Assembly: GCA_965227155.1 (NCBI GenBank)
Contig: OZ245731.1
Coordinates: 1,116,001 to 1,180,000, forward strand
Reading direction: 5' to 3'
DNA length: 64,000 nt
DNA from: UBA6059 sp965227155
GTDB lineage: Bacteria > Bacteroidota > Bacteroidia > Cytophagales > Cyclobacteriaceae
Shown: piece by piece, positions 53,173 to 62,447 of the stretch
Position numbering within the stretch: the first letter of the stretch is position 1
How the letters are laid out: each line of letters opens with the position of its first letter
Translations under genes and position numbers: made by a program
The notes under the pieces: model-generated
Seen by the model: only the letters and a program-made list of their open reading frames with translations
Told to the model about the DNA's origin: nothing
Database searches by the model: none

Positions 53173-54213
53173 ATGAGAACTTTTTGGATCGTTATCCTAT
53201 TAATTACCGCTCTGGTTTTATTAGTAGCCAATATATTGGCCGAAACAGGGTTTTTCAGAACCGTTGAACCCACAAATCCAGCCGTAATCAAACAATACGA
53301 CCTGCCGGGTGTAGAAGATATTGCCATCAGTCATGAAGATAGTTTCTTGATACTATCATCGGCTGACAGGAAAAAATGGCGTACAGAAAAACAATACGTA
53401 GGAGGCCTTTATTTTCTTGATCTAAAATCACATGATGCTAAACCCATAAAGCTTTCGAGCAGCATTGACCTATACCCACATGGCATTAGTCTTACAAGAA
53501 TGCCTGATGGCACCTACCTGCTTTGGGTCATCAATCATTTTCTGGGAAAGCATACCATTGAAAAATATCGTTTGGTCAATAAAGTTCTGCACCATATCAG
53601 CACCTATGCAGATGAAACCCTTATTAGTCCAAACGATATCTATGGCATTGCAGAAGATCATTTCTATTTCACCAATGATCATGGTGACACCTCCGGATTA
53701 GCACGATTGGCAGAAGATTACCTCGGTTTAGGCAAGGCCTCAGTAGTTTATTATGATGGGAAAAATTATAATACTGTAGCAGAAAATATTACTTACGCCA
53801 ATGGAATCAATGGTGATACAAGCCGTAATCTTATGTATATAGCCTCTTCCCGTGGGTTTGCTGTGCTCGTCTATAAGGTGTCTTCAGAAGGTAGCCTTCA
53901 ACTAATCGAAAAGATTGATGCCCAAACAGGTGTAGATAATATTGATATTGACCCAAATGGCACCTTATGGATTGGCTGCCACCCCAATCTCTTGACTTTC
54001 TCAGCATATGCTGCCGGAAAAAAAGAATTCAGTCCATCTGAAGTCATTCGGTTGGATTATGTCGGCCAGGGTGATTACACCCTAGAAAGCATCTACCGCG
54101 ATCATGGCCATGAGGTATCTGGTGCATCCGTGGCTATTCCCTTTCAGAATAAACTATTTATAGGCAACGTGATGGATGACCATTTTACAGCTATTCAGTA
54201 TGAAATCCCTTGA
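53173..54213 (+). CDS. Paraoxonase (PON)-family calcium-dependent lactonase/arylesterase homologue
   Basis: 346 residues with an N-terminal hydrophobic helix (about 4-24) that may be a signal anchor. It aligns with mammalian paraoxonase: calcium ligands E48-D49 (PON1 E53/D54), N154-D155 (N168/D169, SPNDI), N210 (N224, YANGIN), D255-N256 (D269/N270, VDNID), and the catalytic histidine pair H103 and H122 (H115 and H134, PHGIS and INHF) with the same 19-residue spacing. This is a six-bladed propeller lactonase likely to hydrolyse lactones or aryl esters. It overlaps the following SDR by 14 bases. A TTTG-N18-TACTTTAT promoter-like element at 53135-53164 precedes it. Confidence 0.9.
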   Translation: MRTFWIVILLITALVLLVANILAETGFFRTVEPTNPAVIKQYDLPGVEDIAISHEDSFLILSSADRKKWRTEKQYVGGLYFLDLKSHDAKPIKLSSSIDLYPHGISLTRMPDGTYLLWVINHFLGKHTIEKYRLVNKVLHHISTYADETLISPNDIYGIAEDHFYFTNDHGDTSGLARLAEDYLGLGKASVVYYDGKNYNTVAENITYANGINGDTSRNLMYIASSRGFAVLVYKVSSEGSLQLIEKIDAQTGVDNIDIDPNGTLWIGCHPNLLTFSAYAAGKKEFSPSEVIRLDYVGQGDYTLESIYRDHGHEVSGASVAIPFQNKLFIGNVMDDHFTAIQYEIP

Positions 54214-54946
54214 ACAAAAATGTGTAGTAATAACCGGAGCTAATTCAGGCATTGGTTTGGCACTGGCTCATCTTCTGGTGAAGGAACAGGCCAATATTAT
54301 AGCTGCTGATATCAAAATCGACCAGCTACTTCAAATAACTGAAGTGCAGGCTATCCTCTGTGATGTATCTGACCCACTACAGATTGATAATCTTATAGCC
54401 ATAGCAATAGAAAAATTTGAGCGCATAGACATCTTTGTTGCCAATGCCGGTTTTGCCTATTATGAGTTTAATCCGGTGGCAGATGCAACCCGTACAAATC
54501 AAATATTCTTGGTGAATGTGCAATCCATCATTTACACGGCACACAAGATGCGCAATCTTTTTGGGGATGCACCATTTCAGCTTGTAGCAGTAAGTAGTGC
54601 GATGGCCCACTGGCCTTTAGCAGGATATGCGCAGTATAGTGCCACCAAAGCAGCCTTGAGAGGTTTTGGAGATGCCTACAGAAATGAACTGAGCACCGAC
54701 CAACATTTTCAATTGGTATATCCCATAGGAACTAAAACAGCGTTTTTCGAAAATGCAGGCAGCCCCATCTCCACACTTACACAAACGCCGAATCAGGTCG
54801 CCAGGATAATTTTGATTGGTATAAAAAAGAAAAGGAAGGACATCTATCCTTCCTTGCTATTCCATGTGCTAATGTTACTCAACAGGTGGGTGGGCTTTGT
54901 CAAACCACTGGTTACCTCTATCGAGAAGAAAAGGGCTGATTTTTAG
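54200..54946 (+). CDS. SDR family NAD(P)-dependent oxidoreductase
   Basis: 248 residues from the ATG at 54200; the longer frame (54176) lies inside the PON gene. Classical SDR motifs: T12-G-A-N-S-G-I-G, N82-A-G, catalytic S132/S133, and Y146-x3-K150 (QYSATK). It should oxidise or reduce a hydroxyl/ketone with NAD(P). Overlap with the PON gene by 14 bases implies co-translation, so a joint pathway, for example opening a lactone and reducing or oxidising the product, is possible but inferred. The last residues share TTAG with the opposing reductase gene. Confidence 0.9.
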   Translation: MKSLEQKCVVITGANSGIGLALAHLLVKEQANIIAADIKIDQLLQITEVQAILCDVSDPLQIDNLIAIAIEKFERIDIFVANAGFAYYEFNPVADATRTNQIFLVNVQSIIYTAHKMRNLFGDAPFQLVAVSSAMAHWPLAGYAQYSATKAALRGFGDAYRNELSTDQHFQLVYPIGTKTAFFENAGSPISTLTQTPNQVARIILIGIKKKRKDIYPSLLFHVLMLLNRWVGFVKPLVTSIEKKRADF

Positions 54947-56049
54947 CCTATTTCAATTGCAACATCGTCAGTTTCTGGATGTGCCTGGCAGCAAAGTACA
55001 TAACCCTCATCGTATTCTTCCTCAGAAAGACCGTCATACTGGGTCATCTTCACACTACCGCTCAACAATTTACCACGGCAGGCAGTACATAAACCACTTT
55101 GGCAGGAATAAGGCATATCAATATCCTGATCGAGCCCCTGCTCCAAGATGGTCTTATCCGCAGGCACCTCAAAGCTATATTCCTCCCCATCCAATATAAT
55201 CTTTACAGGATGCGCTGTAGGCCCCTCTTCACCGGCATCAATAATCTCTTTAGGAGATGTTTTACCAGCCTCAAAGCTTTCAAGCCTGATTTTATCTTCG
55301 TTAATGCCTTGTGATTTTAATGTCTCAACCACGATATCCATCATAGGCCCTGGTCCACAGGTAAAATATTCTATATGACCACCCTGTGCCGAAAGCTCTT
55401 CGAGGATAGCCTCTATTTTTTCTTTGGTAAGCCAGCCTTTATGTCCATGCCAATTAGCCGGAGGATTGTTCAACACATGCACCACGCTGAATCGGCCTTG
55501 ATACTGGCCTTCTAGCTCTTCCAAGCCTTTTTTAAAAATAATATTGGCTTCATCCTCGTTGGCATAAACCAACGAAACCTTTGATTGAGGCTCTTTATAA
55601 AGGATGGATTTGGTCAATGACATCAAGGGTGTGATGCCACTGCCACCACCAAAAAGCACCACGTGCCTTTTACGGTCTGCACTGTAATCAGTGGTAAACT
55701 GGCCCATGGCCTCCATGATTTCTATTTTGCTACCGGGTAGCAATGTATCATTCACATGATTGGACATAGCCCCACCTGCTACTCTTTTAACAGTAACGGC
55801 TGGGAAGCTATCTGTAAAGGGAGATGTACACAGAGAATATGCCCTGCGTATCTTCTTGCCATTAATATTTTCTATCAATGTGATGAACTGACCCGGTTCA
55901 TAAGTCAGTGTGCTATTATCAGTATCAAAAACTATACTTACTGCATTTTCAGTTTCCCTCACTACATCTTTAATCGTGAGTTGTAAGTATTTATCCTGTG
56001 TCTTTTTGGGAGCTTCTTTTTTCTTCTTTTTGAATAATCCAAACGCCAT
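54943..56049 (-). CDS. Ferredoxin--NAD(P) reductase, PaaE-like with C-terminal 2Fe-2S
   Basis: 368 residues from the ATG at 56049; the frame to 56106 would add a leader without homology. An N-terminal FAD-binding domain (RAYSLCTSP, about 95) is followed by an NAD-binding GGGSGITPLM and a C-terminal plant-type 2Fe-2S domain with C316-x4-C321-x2-C324-x29-C354. PaaE-like reductases feed electrons to oxygenases or the like; no oxygenase or paa gene is nearby, so it is an orphan reductase. A Lys-rich N-terminus (GLFKKKKKEAPKK) looks unlike a signal. The last 4 bases overlap the SDR stop. Confidence 0.92.
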   Translation of the reverse strand: MAFGLFKKKKKEAPKKTQDKYLQLTIKDVVRETENAVSIVFDTDNSTLTYEPGQFITLIENINGKKIRRAYSLCTSPFTDSFPAVTVKRVAGGAMSNHVNDTLLPGSKIEIMEAMGQFTTDYSADRKRHVVLFGGGSGITPLMSLTKSILYKEPQSKVSLVYANEDEANIIFKKGLEELEGQYQGRFSVVHVLNNPPANWHGHKGWLTKEKIEAILEELSAQGGHIEYFTCGPGPMMDIVVETLKSQGINEDKIRLESFEAGKTSPKEIIDAGEEGPTAHPVKIILDGEEYSFEVPADKTILEQGLDQDIDMPYSCQSGLCTACRGKLLSGSVKMTQYDGLSEEEYDEGYVLCCQAHPETDDVAIEIG

Positions 56050-56122
56050 ACCTTCACTTTTAATTAGCCAAACCTTAAAAAATTCCAAATGTTGTCGGGG
56101 TGGCAAAAATAATTGAACACGA

Positions 56123-58345
56123 CTAGATATTCATCCAATAGGAAAGCTTGAATACCAATGCCCTGTTTTTTGAGCCCAGGGTTTCGGGTAAATAGTTGTC
56201 GGTATATACTACGAAGAAATCAGAAACGGGCTTAAAGCGCCACTGCAACCGGGTGTTGAGGTTGATATTGTCAATCTGGTTATTGTACTGAATAAAGGTC
56301 GACCAGAATAATTTATCGGTAAATGAAATATTGATCCTTGGCCCTACCAGGTATAAATCAGCTGAATTGTAAGGTGCTGGTAATGTCACCTTATTGTATT
56401 GAAATGCTGCTGAAATACTACCATAGGGCTGGAACCTGTAGTTGAGCTCCGACCTGAAGAAAAAGCGCTCCCCATTGAAAAAACCACCGTTGAATATGGC
56501 AAACTCATAAGAAAGCAACTCTCTGCGATCCGACTCGTAGCTAATGCCGTACCGCTGATATTCAAACCCTTCACCTGCCAATAGTTCTTCTCCATCACTA
56601 TTAGTGGGGTCAAAATTGTCCCGAAGTAAAATAAACTCATTAAAAGCCGTCAATGAAAATCGTGCGGTATTCTTGAATTGTATTTCATATTGAAAGCGCT
56701 GACGGCTATCTGTGAGTTCAAAATCAGAATCGGTAATCCATTCTAAGCTCAAACCTGGCCCATGGCTAATGATTTTCCTTGAATTCGGATAAAAACGGTA
56801 GCTAATCTCAGGATTGGTTCTATAAATATCCTTTCTTGGCACAAAGCCAACCTCCGCAGTGAAATTCTCTCCAATATACTGGTGCCCTCCTTCTATGGTC
56901 AGGTTCCTGCTGTTGTATTGCAGCCAGGAACCATGCGAACTTTGTGCGGCCTGATTGTCAGGTGTGATCGATTGATGGAAAAAGGCCTTGCCACGCCATT
57001 TGTTATCATTGGAAGCTAGGTTGAAATCAAGGCCAGCCACCCTGTTAAATTTTAGCAACTCGTCCTCATCTGCCACATGCTCAAACGAGGTTTCGCCCAG
57101 TGACTCTCTATTCACAAAGATGAAGCCTACATTAGACCTACCGAATACCTGCCGCTGCACCGTAGCTACAGTAAAGTTCTGCGCCGGTACGCCGATTTGA
57201 GCATCCCGCTCCGTTTGCATATTCAAAAAGCCTACGCGCCAGTTTCGATTTATTTTGCCACTAAGTCGGGCACCAGCAATTATACGATTAGAAACTGTAT
57301 TGCCAGCAGTATCACGAGCAATACCTATTCTTCTGGAAAAGAATGGATTGGCACGGTTAAAACCATATTCAGCAAAAAGGTCCCTGTTTTCAAGGAAAAA
57401 CTGTCTCCTCTCTGGAAAGAAAAGCTCAAATCTGTTGAGGTTGGTTTGCTGTTGATCCACCTCTACCTGAGAGAAATCGGGATTCACCGTAAGATCAAGG
57501 TTAAGACTGGAGGTAACGGCTACCTTAGCATCAAAACCTGCAGCACCATTGGCATCCCACGGCACGCCATTTTCATAATCGCGGGTAGTGTTTCCTGCCA
57601 GATATGGAATCAATGAAATATTAGCCCCATTCCTTTTCAAGGGCTTTTCAAAGTTCATGGTGCCGGTAAAATTCAAAGCAGAAATCTGAAAGTTGATAGG
57701 CACCGGTATCCAGGTAGATCTTTCGTTTCTTTTGAGGTCATTACGACCAAAATTTACCTTCCAGAAATCTATGCCATCCTTAAACCGGAAAGTATTGAAA
57801 GGCACAGACATCTCTACCACCCAACGGTCTTCGTAAATTTTAGTCTCGCTGTACCAGATATTATCCCAATCCTGATCTACACGCTGGCCGCTGTGCATGA
57901 GCCCTTCCCGCTGTATATTGAGTGGTGTTACATTAAACGTAAACCCGTTAGTAGCATCATTGAATGGATCAATGTAGACGACAAAAAGGTCATTTTGCCC
58001 AAAATTGAAATCCCGCTGCAAAGACGATGCTATAAATCCATCATCTACTTTATCATCATACAGGATCGCTGCGATGTATAGATTTTGATCATCATAGGCT
58101 ATCATCACCTCGGTTTGACTGGAAGCCGGTAAGGTATCGGTAGGAAAATTCATTGTGAAATCCCTGGCTCTATCAGCGGTCAACCATATCTTTTCTTCCA
58201 ATATTCCATCCAGAGTGATGGGCTCATCTATCTTCCGTACGTCTATCTGATAAGCAGCAAAAGGAGTCTGATTATCTCCCTGCTTTCCTAGAAGAAAATT
58301 TGGTGCTAACGCCAATAAAGAAAATATAACAACTAATCGATTCAA
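56123..58345 (-). CDS. DUF5916 protein with N-terminal CBM9-like domain
   Basis: 740 residues with a signal peptide (about 1-21). Residues about 33-210 form a CBM9-like beta sandwich (EPITLDGILEEKIW, VMIAYDDQNLYIAAILYDD) that may bind carbohydrate; the rest is an outer-membrane beta barrel of the DUF5916 type (VNPDFSQVEVDQQQTNLNRFELFFPERRQFFLENRDLF, then alternating strands and a C-terminal WMNI). Bacteroidota-typical; the function is not established, but a surface glycan-binding outer-membrane protein is reasonable. Not coupled to a SusC/SusD pair here. Opens divergent to purB. Confidence 0.88.
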   Translation of the reverse strand: MNRLVVIFSLLALAPNFLLGKQGDNQTPFAAYQIDVRKIDEPITLDGILEEKIWLTADRARDFTMNFPTDTLPASSQTEVMIAYDDQNLYIAAILYDDKVDDGFIASSLQRDFNFGQNDLFVVYIDPFNDATNGFTFNVTPLNIQREGLMHSGQRVDQDWDNIWYSETKIYEDRWVVEMSVPFNTFRFKDGIDFWKVNFGRNDLKRNERSTWIPVPINFQISALNFTGTMNFEKPLKRNGANISLIPYLAGNTTRDYENGVPWDANGAAGFDAKVAVTSSLNLDLTVNPDFSQVEVDQQQTNLNRFELFFPERRQFFLENRDLFAEYGFNRANPFFSRRIGIARDTAGNTVSNRIIAGARLSGKINRNWRVGFLNMQTERDAQIGVPAQNFTVATVQRQVFGRSNVGFIFVNRESLGETSFEHVADEDELLKFNRVAGLDFNLASNDNKWRGKAFFHQSITPDNQAAQSSHGSWLQYNSRNLTIEGGHQYIGENFTAEVGFVPRKDIYRTNPEISYRFYPNSRKIISHGPGLSLEWITDSDFELTDSRQRFQYEIQFKNTARFSLTAFNEFILLRDNFDPTNSDGEELLAGEGFEYQRYGISYESDRRELLSYEFAIFNGGFFNGERFFFRSELNYRFQPYGSISAAFQYNKVTLPAPYNSADLYLVGPRINISFTDKLFWSTFIQYNNQIDNINLNTRLQWRFKPVSDFFVVYTDNYLPETLGSKNRALVFKLSYWMNI

Positions 58346-58487
58346 TTATTAGGGGAATGTTGGTAAAAAATACTGCCACAAAGGTAACGGATGTAAACGG
58401 CTATGGTTTTACAAACGCCTGTAATTGCAGTATTATTCCACAAACGGCAAATGCCATATATCAGGGAAGGTTTTGGATCATTTACTT

Positions 58488-58495
58488 TATCTTTG
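58488..58495 (+). promoter_or_regulatory. Candidate -7 element for purB
   Basis: TATCTTTG 18 bases before the purB ATG in the 168-base divergent spacer. A TTTTGG at 58471-58476 is too close to be a standard -33 box. Confidence 0.4.
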
Positions 58496-58513
58496 CGGCC
58501 TAATTAGCCCATC

Positions 58514-59875
58514 ATGGAATTAAATGCACTTACGGCCATCAGCCCGGTTGATGGTAGATATTTATCAAAGACCGAACACCTGTCCCCTTATTTTTCTGAG
58601 TATGGATTAATTAAATATAGGGTTCATGTAGAGATAGAGTATTTCATCATGCTTACTGAAATCCCTCTTCCGCAGCTGGAAGGATTTCCGAAGGGTCAAA
58701 ATGATAAGCTCAGGGAGATTGTTGAGACATTCTCTCTGGAAGATGCAGAAGCAATTAAAGCTATCGAAAAAACCACCAATCATGATGTAAAAGCCGTTGA
58801 GTACTTTTTAAAAGAAAAGTTTGATATGCTGAGCCTGCGGGATTACAAAGAATTCATCCATTTTGGGCTTACCTCTCAGGATATCAACAATACCGCAATT
58901 CCACTACAGTTAAGAAAATCGCTCGAAGAGGTCTATTATCCATCACTGGAGACTTTTTTAGATCTACTAATGGGTCGCATCAGGGAGTGGAAGGATGTAT
59001 CCATGCTGGCCAAAACGCACGGACAGCCAGCATCGCCCACGAATCTGGGTAAAGAATTGCTTGTATTCCATAAGCGCGTACAAACACAATTGCAGACCTT
59101 AAAGTCAATCCAGGTACCGGCCAAGTTTGGTGGAGCTACTGGCAATTTCAATGCGCATCACATTGCCTACCCAGCCATAGACTGGCATGCTTTTGCTAAC
59201 CGCTTTGTAGATGAAAAACTGGGGCTAAACAGAAGCCACCCCACTACACAAATCGAGCACTACGACCAGCTGGCTGCCATTTTTGATGCCTTAAGAAGGA
59301 TCAATACCATCTTAATTGATTTCAGCCGCGACATATGGCAATACATTTCTATGAATTATTTCAAGCAAAAAATTAAGGAAGGTGAAGTAGGCAGCTCTGC
59401 CATGCCGCATAAGGTCAACCCTATAGATTTTGAAAATGCCGAAGGCAATCTGGGTATTGCCAATGCCAATTTCGACTTTCTGTCGGGCAAATTACCTATC
59501 TCGAGGCTACAAAGAGACCTCACCGATAGTACAGTATTGCGACATATCGGAGTACCAATCGCCCATACCATGATTGCTATGAATTCACTAGAAAAGGGTA
59601 TTAAAAAGCTGGAACTGAACAAGGCCGCAATTGACCAGGAATTGGAAGATAATTGGACAGTGGTTGCAGAGGCCATACAAACTGTACTTAGGCGAGAAGG
59701 CTATCCAAAACCATATGAAGCACTCAAAGGACTGACCCGTAAAAACACAAAAATTACGCCCGCAATTATTAGTGAGTTTATAGAGGAACTGGACCTTTCA
59801 GCAGATGTCAAGGCGGAGTTAAAAAGTATAACCCCACAAAACTATACCGGTATTATTCCTGAGGAGCTTCGGTAG
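58514..59875 (+). CDS. purB: Adenylosuccinate lyase
   Basis: 453-residue enzyme of purine synthesis, cleaving SAICAR and adenylosuccinate with release of fumarate. Fumarase-superfamily signature GSSAMPHKVNPIDFENAEGN (about 291-310) is intact, together with the N-terminal SPVDGRY (about 10-16), HFGLTSQDINNT and AKTHGQPASPTNLGKE regions. Length normal. The final 23 bases overlap the opposing membrane gene. No other pur gene is in the window. Confidence 0.97.
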   Translation: MELNALTAISPVDGRYLSKTEHLSPYFSEYGLIKYRVHVEIEYFIMLTEIPLPQLEGFPKGQNDKLREIVETFSLEDAEAIKAIEKTTNHDVKAVEYFLKEKFDMLSLRDYKEFIHFGLTSQDINNTAIPLQLRKSLEEVYYPSLETFLDLLMGRIREWKDVSMLAKTHGQPASPTNLGKELLVFHKRVQTQLQTLKSIQVPAKFGGATGNFNAHHIAYPAIDWHAFANRFVDEKLGLNRSHPTTQIEHYDQLAAIFDALRRINTILIDFSRDIWQYISMNYFKQKIKEGEVGSSAMPHKVNPIDFENAEGNLGIANANFDFLSGKLPISRLQRDLTDSTVLRHIGVPIAHTMIAMNSLEKGIKKLELNKAAIDQELEDNWTVVAEAIQTVLRREGYPKPYEALKGLTRKNTKITPAIISEFIEELDLSADVKAELKSITPQNYTGIIPEELR

Positions 59876-60176
59876 GCATGGCGGTGATGGCATACAAAAA
59901 ACCAATGACCAATGTGGGAACAAATGCCATTCCTATATAATCAAACCTGCCTATGGTCCAAAAAAAAAGGTAAACTACCACAATTAACCCGGTAGTAATC
60001 TGCAAGCTCTTGGTAACATGTTTTACCTGTCTTAGTTTAAGGTCGGTTTGTTGTGCCTCCACTTGCGCTTCTTTGGATGAGAAAAACCAGTGAAGCTTCC
60101 CTCCTTTTTTTACCCTGGTAATTATCCACTGAATTGAAACAATACTGATTACGGTTACTATTCCCCAAATGATCAT
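59853..60176 (-). CDS. Small membrane protein of unknown function
   Basis: 107 residues with a short N-terminal helix (about 1-17), a charged cytosolic loop (VKKGGKLHWFFSSKEAQVEAQQTDLKLRQV), then two more helices (about 57-73 and 80-98). No recognisable family. The 3' end overlaps purB by 23 bases on the opposite strand, and the start is coupled (4-base overlap) to the small secreted gene at 60173-60598. The frame is otherwise intact. Function unknown. Confidence 0.65.
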   Translation of the reverse strand: MIIWGIVTVISIVSIQWIITRVKKGGKLHWFFSSKEAQVEAQQTDLKLRQVKHVTKSLQITTGLIVVVYLFFWTIGRFDYIGMAFVPTLVIGFLYAITAMPTEAPQE

Positions 60177-60598
60177 CCTACTCTATCGCCTGTTTTTATT
60201 CCACAATCCCTCAGCCTTTTTTTGAGTACCATCTTCCAAAAGGGTGAGTGTATAAAAAACAACCGGAATTTAATCTTAAAGTTATTCCAATTGCGCTCCC
60301 ATTCTGTCATGGCTCCCGGCATATTGCTGTTTTGCACCGCATACTGAAAGCCCATGCTCCGGGTAGCCTCAATAGCACACGGATTGCCATATAGCGTGCC
60401 TTTAGGCTTGTTTTTGATCATCAGGTCGATATCTTTTCCTTCGTAAAACTGCACTTTGTAAGTGAGCCCGCTTCGGGGGTCGATTTTCTTGGTGGGGAAT
60501 TCATCTTCCAGCTTTCTTTCTTTTTGCCCCCAACAGTCGATGGATAAAAAGAAAAAGCATGAGGATAATAGTAGCATAAGAAAAAACCTACTATGCAT
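60173..60598 (-). CDS. Small secreted protein of unknown function
   Basis: 141 residues from the ATG at 60598, which gives the signal peptide MHSRFFLMLLLSSCFFF...CWGQ; an upstream ATG at 60673 would precede it with 25 residues and overlap the methyltransferase promoter. The mature part is Lys/Asn-rich and includes EDEFPTKKIDPRSGLTYKVQFYEGKD and GNPCAIEATRSMGFQYAVQ, and ends FWKMVLKKRLRDCG. Two Cys in the mature part could pair. No family recognised; coupled to the membrane gene at 59853-60176 (4-base overlap). Confidence 0.6.
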   Translation of the reverse strand: MHSRFFLMLLLSSCFFFLSIDCWGQKERKLEDEFPTKKIDPRSGLTYKVQFYEGKDIDLMIKNKPKGTLYGNPCAIEATRSMGFQYAVQNSNMPGAMTEWERNWNNFKIKFRLFFIHSPFWKMVLKKRLRDCGIKTGDRVG

Positions 60599-60646
60599 GC
60601 GGCTGAGGAATTTCCTTCGAATATAAGTCAATCCATAATGCCATGC

Positions 60647-60654
60647 TATCTTTG
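60647..60654 (+). promoter_or_regulatory. Candidate -7 element for the methyltransferase gene
   Basis: TATCTTTG 21 bases before the GTG start; fits TAnnTTTG but no good -33 box is seen. Confidence 0.35.
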
Positions 60655-60675
60655 CCGAAATTGATTTAAGCACCT

Positions 60676-61443
60676 GTGAAAAAGATTATCAGCTTTTTAA
60701 TCCGCAAAATTCCCCGTAAATATTTACAAATCATTAGCCCTCCCTTTTTAAAATTACTGGGATTGGTTTATGCTGGTAATAACGTGCAATGCCCTGTATG
60801 CATGCATAGCTTCCGCAAATTTTTACCTTACGGTCGCCAATCCAGGGCCAATGCGCTGTGTCCCAATTGCCTTGCACTGGAGCGGCATAGGCTCATGTAC
60901 CTCTACCTAAAAGAAAAAACCGGGTTTTTTAAGGATAATCTGAAAGTATTGCATGTGGCACCCGAAGCATGCTTTATTCACCGCTTCGAACAAATGGATA
61001 ACCTTGATTATGTGACGGCTGATATAGAATCTCCATTAGCGAAGGTTAAGATGGACATTCATGATATCCCCTTTGATGAAAACACCTTTGATGTTGTGTT
61101 TTGCAATCACGTAATGGAGCACGTGCATGATGACATTAAATCAATGAGCGAACTGCACCGGGTGTTGAAGCCCGGCGGCTGGGGCATTATCCAGATACCA
61201 CTTTTTCATCCTATGCCGGATACAACAGATGAAGACACAAGCATCACGGATCCTGCAGAGCGAGAGCGCCGGTTTGGGCAGGATGATCATGTGCGTTTGT
61301 ACGGAAAGGACTATCCTGATCGATTGAGAAAGGGTGGGTTTCATGTAACTGTGGATGATTATGTACTCCAGCTACCGGATGAGCAAGTCAATAAACACGC
61401 TCTACCACTTGATGAAATGATCTATTTCTGCGAAAAGAAATAA
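60676..61443 (+). CDS. Class I SAM-dependent methyltransferase with zinc-ribbon N-terminus
   Basis: 255 residues from GTG. Residues 39-65 carry two CPxC pairs (C39, C42, C62, C65) that look like a zinc ribbon. The SAM-binding core follows: LKVLHVAPEA (about 94), DMDIHDIPFDENTFDVVFCNHVMEHVHDD, and the LKPGGWGI strand. Such Cys-ribbon methyltransferases are typically found next to glycosyltransferases and probably modify a lipid or sugar intermediate; the acceptor is not known. No signal peptide. It is 77 bases from the divergent secreted-protein gene. Confidence 0.85.
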   Translation: MKKIISFLIRKIPRKYLQIISPPFLKLLGLVYAGNNVQCPVCMHSFRKFLPYGRQSRANALCPNCLALERHRLMYLYLKEKTGFFKDNLKVLHVAPEACFIHRFEQMDNLDYVTADIESPLAKVKMDIHDIPFDENTFDVVFCNHVMEHVHDDIKSMSELHRVLKPGGWGIIQIPLFHPMPDTTDEDTSITDPAERERRFGQDDHVRLYGKDYPDRLRKGGFHVTVDDYVLQLPDEQVNKHALPLDEMIYFCEKK

Positions 61444-61448
61444 ATCAA

Positions 61449-62447
61449 CTACTCATAAAAATTGTCCCGAAAAGCAAAAGCCTCGTCGCCCTTGATCCTG
61501 ACTTTCCACCAGCCATAGAAAAAGCCGGCTCCATAGCCAATAAGCTGAGTGAATGAGGTCAATACTGCATTGAATCCTACAAGCAGGCTACCGTTGAGTA
61601 CAGTAGCATGTACCAGCACAGCGCAGGCATAAAGACCGTATAGCCTGACGTACAGAGGGCTAAGCGGCCAGAAAGCCAATAGCGAAAGTATAAGGCCGGC
61701 TAAAAATGCTGCTGGCAACCAATGCACCAGTTTTGTAGTGCCTGGATGCCTTTTTTCCAGTACTATCCGGGCCATACCGGAATTAAAGACCTGCTTGTAA
61801 AACTGCTTTAGTTGTGTACGACGCTTATGGTAGACCCAGCATTCCTCAAATAGCGCACTCTTAAAGCCCGCCTTTTCCAATCGCAAACTTAGATCCATAT
61901 CCTCACCAAACCTTAGGTTAGAGAAACCATTGAGTTTTTCAAAAACTTCCCTTTTGATGCCCAAATTGTAACTGCGTGGCTTAAACTTCTCCATGGATTT
62001 CTTATTACCCCGGATGCCCCCTGTGGTAAGTATGGAGGTCATGGCGTAAGAAATAGCCTTTTGTATGATTGTAAAATCAGGGTGCGCTCTATCAGGCCCA
62101 CCAAAGCAATCAGCATCATAAGCTTTTAAGTATTGACCGAGCGCATCAAAATAATGTGTTGGTATAATGCAATCAGAATCAAAAAAGATCAGCCATTCCC
62201 CATTGGCCAATGCCGCACCGGTATTACGGGCTGGACCAGGCCCCTGATTTTCCGTTTGGTGGTAAACCAACAGAGGCAGCTGGCTTTTATGTTTCTCAAT
62301 GATTTGATCTGCGGGTACTGTAGAGCCATCTTCCACCACAATCACCTCTACCATGGAGTTGCCAATAGCAACCAGGCTTTGTAGTAACTCGTCCAGTTCA
62401 TCAGGACGATTGAATACTGGAATAATGACAGAAAACCTGGGGCTCAC
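61449..62447 (-). CDS. GT2 family glycosyltransferase with membrane C-terminus
   Basis: 332 residues. GT-A fold with RFSVIIPVFNRPDELDELLQSL, VEDGSTVPA, GPGPARNTGA and the DxD-type FFDSDCI (about 93), then GPDRAHPDF and the acceptor-site FGEDMDLSLRLEKAG. C-terminal helices (about 250-310) suggest it works at the inner membrane on a lipid-linked or surface glycan. The donor is unknown. It starts 4 bases inside the upstream GT2 gene, so both are coupled. A surface-glycan operon with the DUF4199 gene is likely. Confidence 0.9.
   Translation of the reverse strand: MSPRFSVIIPVFNRPDELDELLQSLVAIGNSMVEVIVVEDGSTVPADQIIEKHKSQLPLLVYHQTENQGPGPARNTGAALANGEWLIFFDSDCIIPTHYFDALGQYLKAYDADCFGGPDRAHPDFTIIQKAISYAMTSILTTGGIRGNKKSMEKFKPRSYNLGIKREVFEKLNGFSNLRFGEDMDLSLRLEKAGFKSALFEECWVYHKRRTQLKQFYKQVFNSGMARIVLEKRHPGTTKLVHWLPAAFLAGLILSLLAFWPLSPLYVRLYGLYACAVLVHATVLNGSLLVGFNAVLTSFTQLIGYGAGFFYGWWKVRIKGDEAFAFRDNFYE

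Noticed and set aside
58346..58513. Possible RNA gene between the DUF5916 gene and purB
   Set aside because: No tRNA-like arms or conserved RNA motif found by eye; the spacer is explained by two divergent promoters.
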